Part shown: one piece after another, positions 5,441 to 7,048 of the stretch | How positions within the stretch are numbered: the first letter of the stretch is position 1 | Layout: each line of letters starts with the position of its first letter | Made by a program: the position numbers and the translations under genes | The notes under the pieces: model-generated | Databases searched by the model: none | What the model was told of the DNA's origin: nothing | Seen by the model: only the letters and a program-made list of their open reading frames with translations | Assembly (NCBI GenBank): GCA_035558955.1 | Contig: DATMBX010000009.1 | Span: 1-7,048, forward strand | Direction: 5' to 3' | Length of the DNA: 7,048 bases | DNA from: DASVDE01 sp035558955 | Lineage (GTDB): Bacteria; Actinomycetota; Thermoleophilia; Solirubrobacterales; 70-9

Positions 5441-5470
5441 GGGCATTTGACCCATTTCAGGGCAAATTCA

Positions 5471-5495
5471 CCTCGACCTCGAGTTGAGGTCGAGG
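5471..5495 (-). terminator. Perfect 10-bp hairpin between pyrD and mihF
   Basis: CCTCGACCTC (5471-5480) and GAGGTCGAGG (5486-5495) are exact reverse complements with a 5-nt loop, 25 nt past the pyrD stop. On the minus strand it is followed by TGAATTTG rather than a run of T, so it is a weak or non-canonical terminator, or a 3' end stabiliser, for the pyr transcript. It sits upstream of the mihF promoter, which fits a boundary between two transcription units. Confidence 0.5.
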
Positions 5496-5520
5496 ATCGA
5501 GTCGGGCGATGTTGCTCCAT

Positions 5521-6375
5521 TCATCCTGAGGAAAGCTCCTCCGCCACCCTCTGTCCGGCGCGGGGGTCCCTGAAGCTCTCGGTTCCGACCGCGACCAGCC
5601 TCGCCCCGGCGGCGATGAATTCCCGCGCGTCCGCGCCGCCGGCGATGCCTCCCATGCCGACGATCGGGATCTGAACGGAGGCTGCTACAGCGCGGACCTG
5701 GGCGACCGCGATCGGCCGCACCGCCGGGCCGGAGAGGCCGCCGTGGCCGGCGGCGATCCCGGGCTGTCCCGTGGCCGGATCGATCGCGCTCGCCTTCAGA
5801 GTGTTGATCAGCGACACCGCGTCGGCCCCACTTTCCTCGGCGGCGACGGCCACCGCGGCGGGGTCGGCGACATTGGGAGTCAGCTTCACGATCAGCGGCT
5901 TGGGGGTCAGCGGCCGCAGCGCCTCCAGCAGGGCGACGACCTCGGCCGGCTGCTCGCCGACGATCAGGCCCGAATGGACGTTGGGACAGGAGACGTTGAG
6001 TTCGAGCGCGGCGACCTCGTCGCGCTCCCCCACCCCCGCGACCAGGCGCGAGAACTCTTCTCGGCTGGTCCCCATCACAGAGACGATCAGTGGCACGGGC
6101 AGCTCGGCGAGCTGCGGGAGATCATCGGCAAGAAAGCCGTCCAGCCCCTTGTTCGGCAACCCAATCGAGTTGATCATCCCCGCCGGCGTCTCCCAGACCC
6201 GCTGCGGCGCGTTGCCCACCCGCGGCTCCGGCGTGATCGTCTTGGAGACGAAGGCCGAGAAGGGGAAGTCGCGCAGGAGGGTGTCGCCGTAGACCCGGCG
6301 GGCCGCGATGGCGTCGAACGTCCCCGATGCGTTGACCACCGGGTGTCGCAGGTCCATGCCACAGAACTCAGGCAC
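5521..6375 (-). CDS. pyrD: Dihydroorotate dehydrogenase, class 1B catalytic subunit
   Basis: PyrD oxidises dihydroorotate to orotate, the fourth step of UMP synthesis, using FMN and passing electrons to PyrK and NAD+. From GTG 6375 the protein is 284 residues. The FMN/substrate motifs are NASGTFD (15-21), VSKTIT with Lys45, NSIGLPN (69-75), LELNVSCPNV with the class 1 catalytic Cys130, VKLTPNV, LINTL, GGLSGPAVRPIA, and the phosphate-binding PIVGMGG and GTESF segments. Lys45 and Cys130 fall at the same numbers as I recall for the Lactococcus class 1B enzyme, which supports the chosen start. The GTG lies within the end of pyrK (8-nt overlap, GTGCCTGA), implying coupling. ATG 6357 is a possible but shorter start. 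The open frame extends to 6564, but that extension lies wholly inside pyrK and is not family-like. Confidence 0.94.
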   Translation of the reverse strand: MPEFCGMDLRHPVVNASGTFDAIAARRVYGDTLLRDFPFSAFVSKTITPEPRVGNAPQRVWETPAGMINSIGLPNKGLDGFLADDLPQLAELPVPLIVSVMGTSREEFSRLVAGVGERDEVAALELNVSCPNVHSGLIVGEQPAEVVALLEALRPLTPKPLIVKLTPNVADPAAVAVAAEESGADAVSLINTLKASAIDPATGQPGIAAGHGGLSGPAVRPIAVAQVRAVAASVQIPIVGMGGIAGGADAREFIAAGARLVAVGTESFRDPRAGQRVAEELSSG

Positions 6376-7048
6376 AGCGAACCACCGGGCCGTCCACACA
6401 GAGGCGCATGTATCCCCCATCCGGCTTTGGCACCGCGCAGCCGAAGCAGGCGCCGTAGCCGCAGGCCATCGGCGATTCCATGGCGAGTTCGCAGGCGACG
6501 CCGCGGTTGGTGCAGAGAGCTTGTACTGCGTCGAGCATGGCTGGGGGGCCACAGGCATAGACAACCGAGCTGCTCGCGTCGTCGCCGGCGAGCATCGTTG
6601 CGAGGAGGTCGGTTACGTAGCCGCGGTGGCCGATGTGGCCGTCTTCGCTTGCCAGCCGCACTTCGCAGCAGGAGAAGAGGTCGTCGATGCCGCCCGAGTG
6701 GGCCTCGTCACGGAAGCCGAGGAGGACGCGGACGGGGATGTTGCGCTCGGCGAAGGTGCGGCGCAGCAAGGCAAGGGGTGCGATGCCGATGCCGCCGCCG
6801 ACGAGGATTGCGCCGGCAGTATCCGGAGAGAGGTCACGCGGTGGCGAGAAGGCGTTGCCGAGGGGGCCGTTGACCCAGACCCCCTCCCCCACCCCCAGCT
6901 CACAGAGCCGGTCGGTGCCCGGGCCGATTCCCTCGATCAGGAAGTCGAGGCGGACGCCCTCGACGGCGGGCCCGGCCGCGGCGACCGAGATCGCTCGCGG
7001 CAAGTAGGCGCGGCCCCCCTCGCCCCCCCAGCGCGCGGCCGTCGCCAG
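6368..7048 (-). CDS. pyrK: Dihydroorotate dehydrogenase electron-transfer subunit (5' end outside window)
   Basis: PyrK carries FAD and a [2Fe-2S] cluster and moves electrons from PyrD to NAD+. The 226 visible residues are open to the window edge. The segment WGGEGGRAYLPRAISVA contains the FAD-binding RxxS (RAIS). GPLGNAF follows, then the glycine-rich LVGGGIGIAPL of the NAD-binding domain, YACGPPAML, and the C-terminal cluster ligands C-x4-C-x2-C-x14-C in MACGYGACFGCAVPKPDGGYMRLC. The TTG at 7003 is only the first possible start codon inside the frame and lies within the FAD domain, so it is not the true start; the first strands of the FAD domain are missing. The TGA at 6370-6368 overlaps the pyrD GTG. 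The pyrK-pyrD pairing identifies the type 1B enzyme. Confidence 0.94.
   Translation of the reverse strand: MATAARWGGEGGRAYLPRAISVAAAGPAVEGVRLDFLIEGIGPGTDRLCELGVGEGVWVNGPLGNAFSPPRDLSPDTAGAILVGGGIGIAPLALLRRTFAERNIPVRVLLGFRDEAHSGGIDDLFSCCEVRLASEDGHIGHRGYVTDLLATMLAGDDASSSVVYACGPPAMLDAVQALCTNRGVACELAMESPMACGYGACFGCAVPKPDGGYMRLCVDGPVVRCA

Noticed and set aside
6376..6564. Upstream extension of the pyrD frame
   Set aside because: The added ~63 residues lie entirely inside pyrK and do not resemble a PyrD N-terminus. The GTG at 6375 gives catalytic residues at family-standard positions.
5743..6873. 376-codon plus-strand open frame opposite pyrD and pyrK
   Set aside because: Arg/Gly-rich shadow that crosses two real genes; no plausible start context or motif.
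6890..7040. Runs of C/G near the right edge as a possible structured element
   Set aside because: They fall in the pyrK coding frame and are explained by Gly and Pro codons; no symmetry was found.

Overview
The window is a compact, high-GC bacterial chromosome segment in which every convincing gene lies on the minus strand, so it reads from right (7048) to left (1). The mihF-type integration host factor, the mihF-gmk-rpoZ-coaBC order, the frequent GTG starts and the sequence style of the short omega subunit point to Actinomycetota. A deep-branching class such as Thermoleophilia is my best guess, and that is inference only. No mobile genes, tRNA, rRNA or CRISPR are visible. The long plus-strand open frames are GC-driven shadows of the minus-strand genes.

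Right part (7048-5521): the end of a pyrimidine biosynthesis operon. pyrK (electron-transfer subunit, 5' end outside the window) overlaps pyrD (class 1B dihydroorotate dehydrogenase) by 8 nt. A perfect 10-bp hairpin lies just after pyrD. No pyrF follows, although many actinobacteria carry it next to mihF.

Middle part (5402-2916): mihF, gmk, rpoZ and coaBC, covering nucleoid/DNA binding, GMP to GDP, the RNA polymerase omega subunit, and two steps of coenzyme A synthesis. A promoter-like pair lies so close to the mihF ATG that the transcript would be almost leaderless. coaBC ends inside a 93-bp nested inverted repeat, which supplies its last codons and its stop. The CoaC active-site position that aligns with E. 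coli Cys158 is serine here.

Left part (2849-1): a transcription/translation operon rimP-nusA-infB, with overlapping stop and start codons. It appears to have its own promoter, followed by a strong intrinsic terminator in the leader just before rimP, which suggests attenuation. RimP is only 85 residues and stops where the C-terminal SH3-like domain should begin. NusA carries a C-x9-C-x10-C-x4-H module and a long acidic tail after KH2. The small ylxR gene often found between nusA and infB is absent. infB runs off the left edge after about 326 codons.

The genes are housekeeping and I see no accessory system. The points of interest are the short RimP with its attenuator-like leader, the Cys/His module on NusA, the nested palindrome in the 3' end of coaBC, and the Ser-for-Cys change in CoaC.
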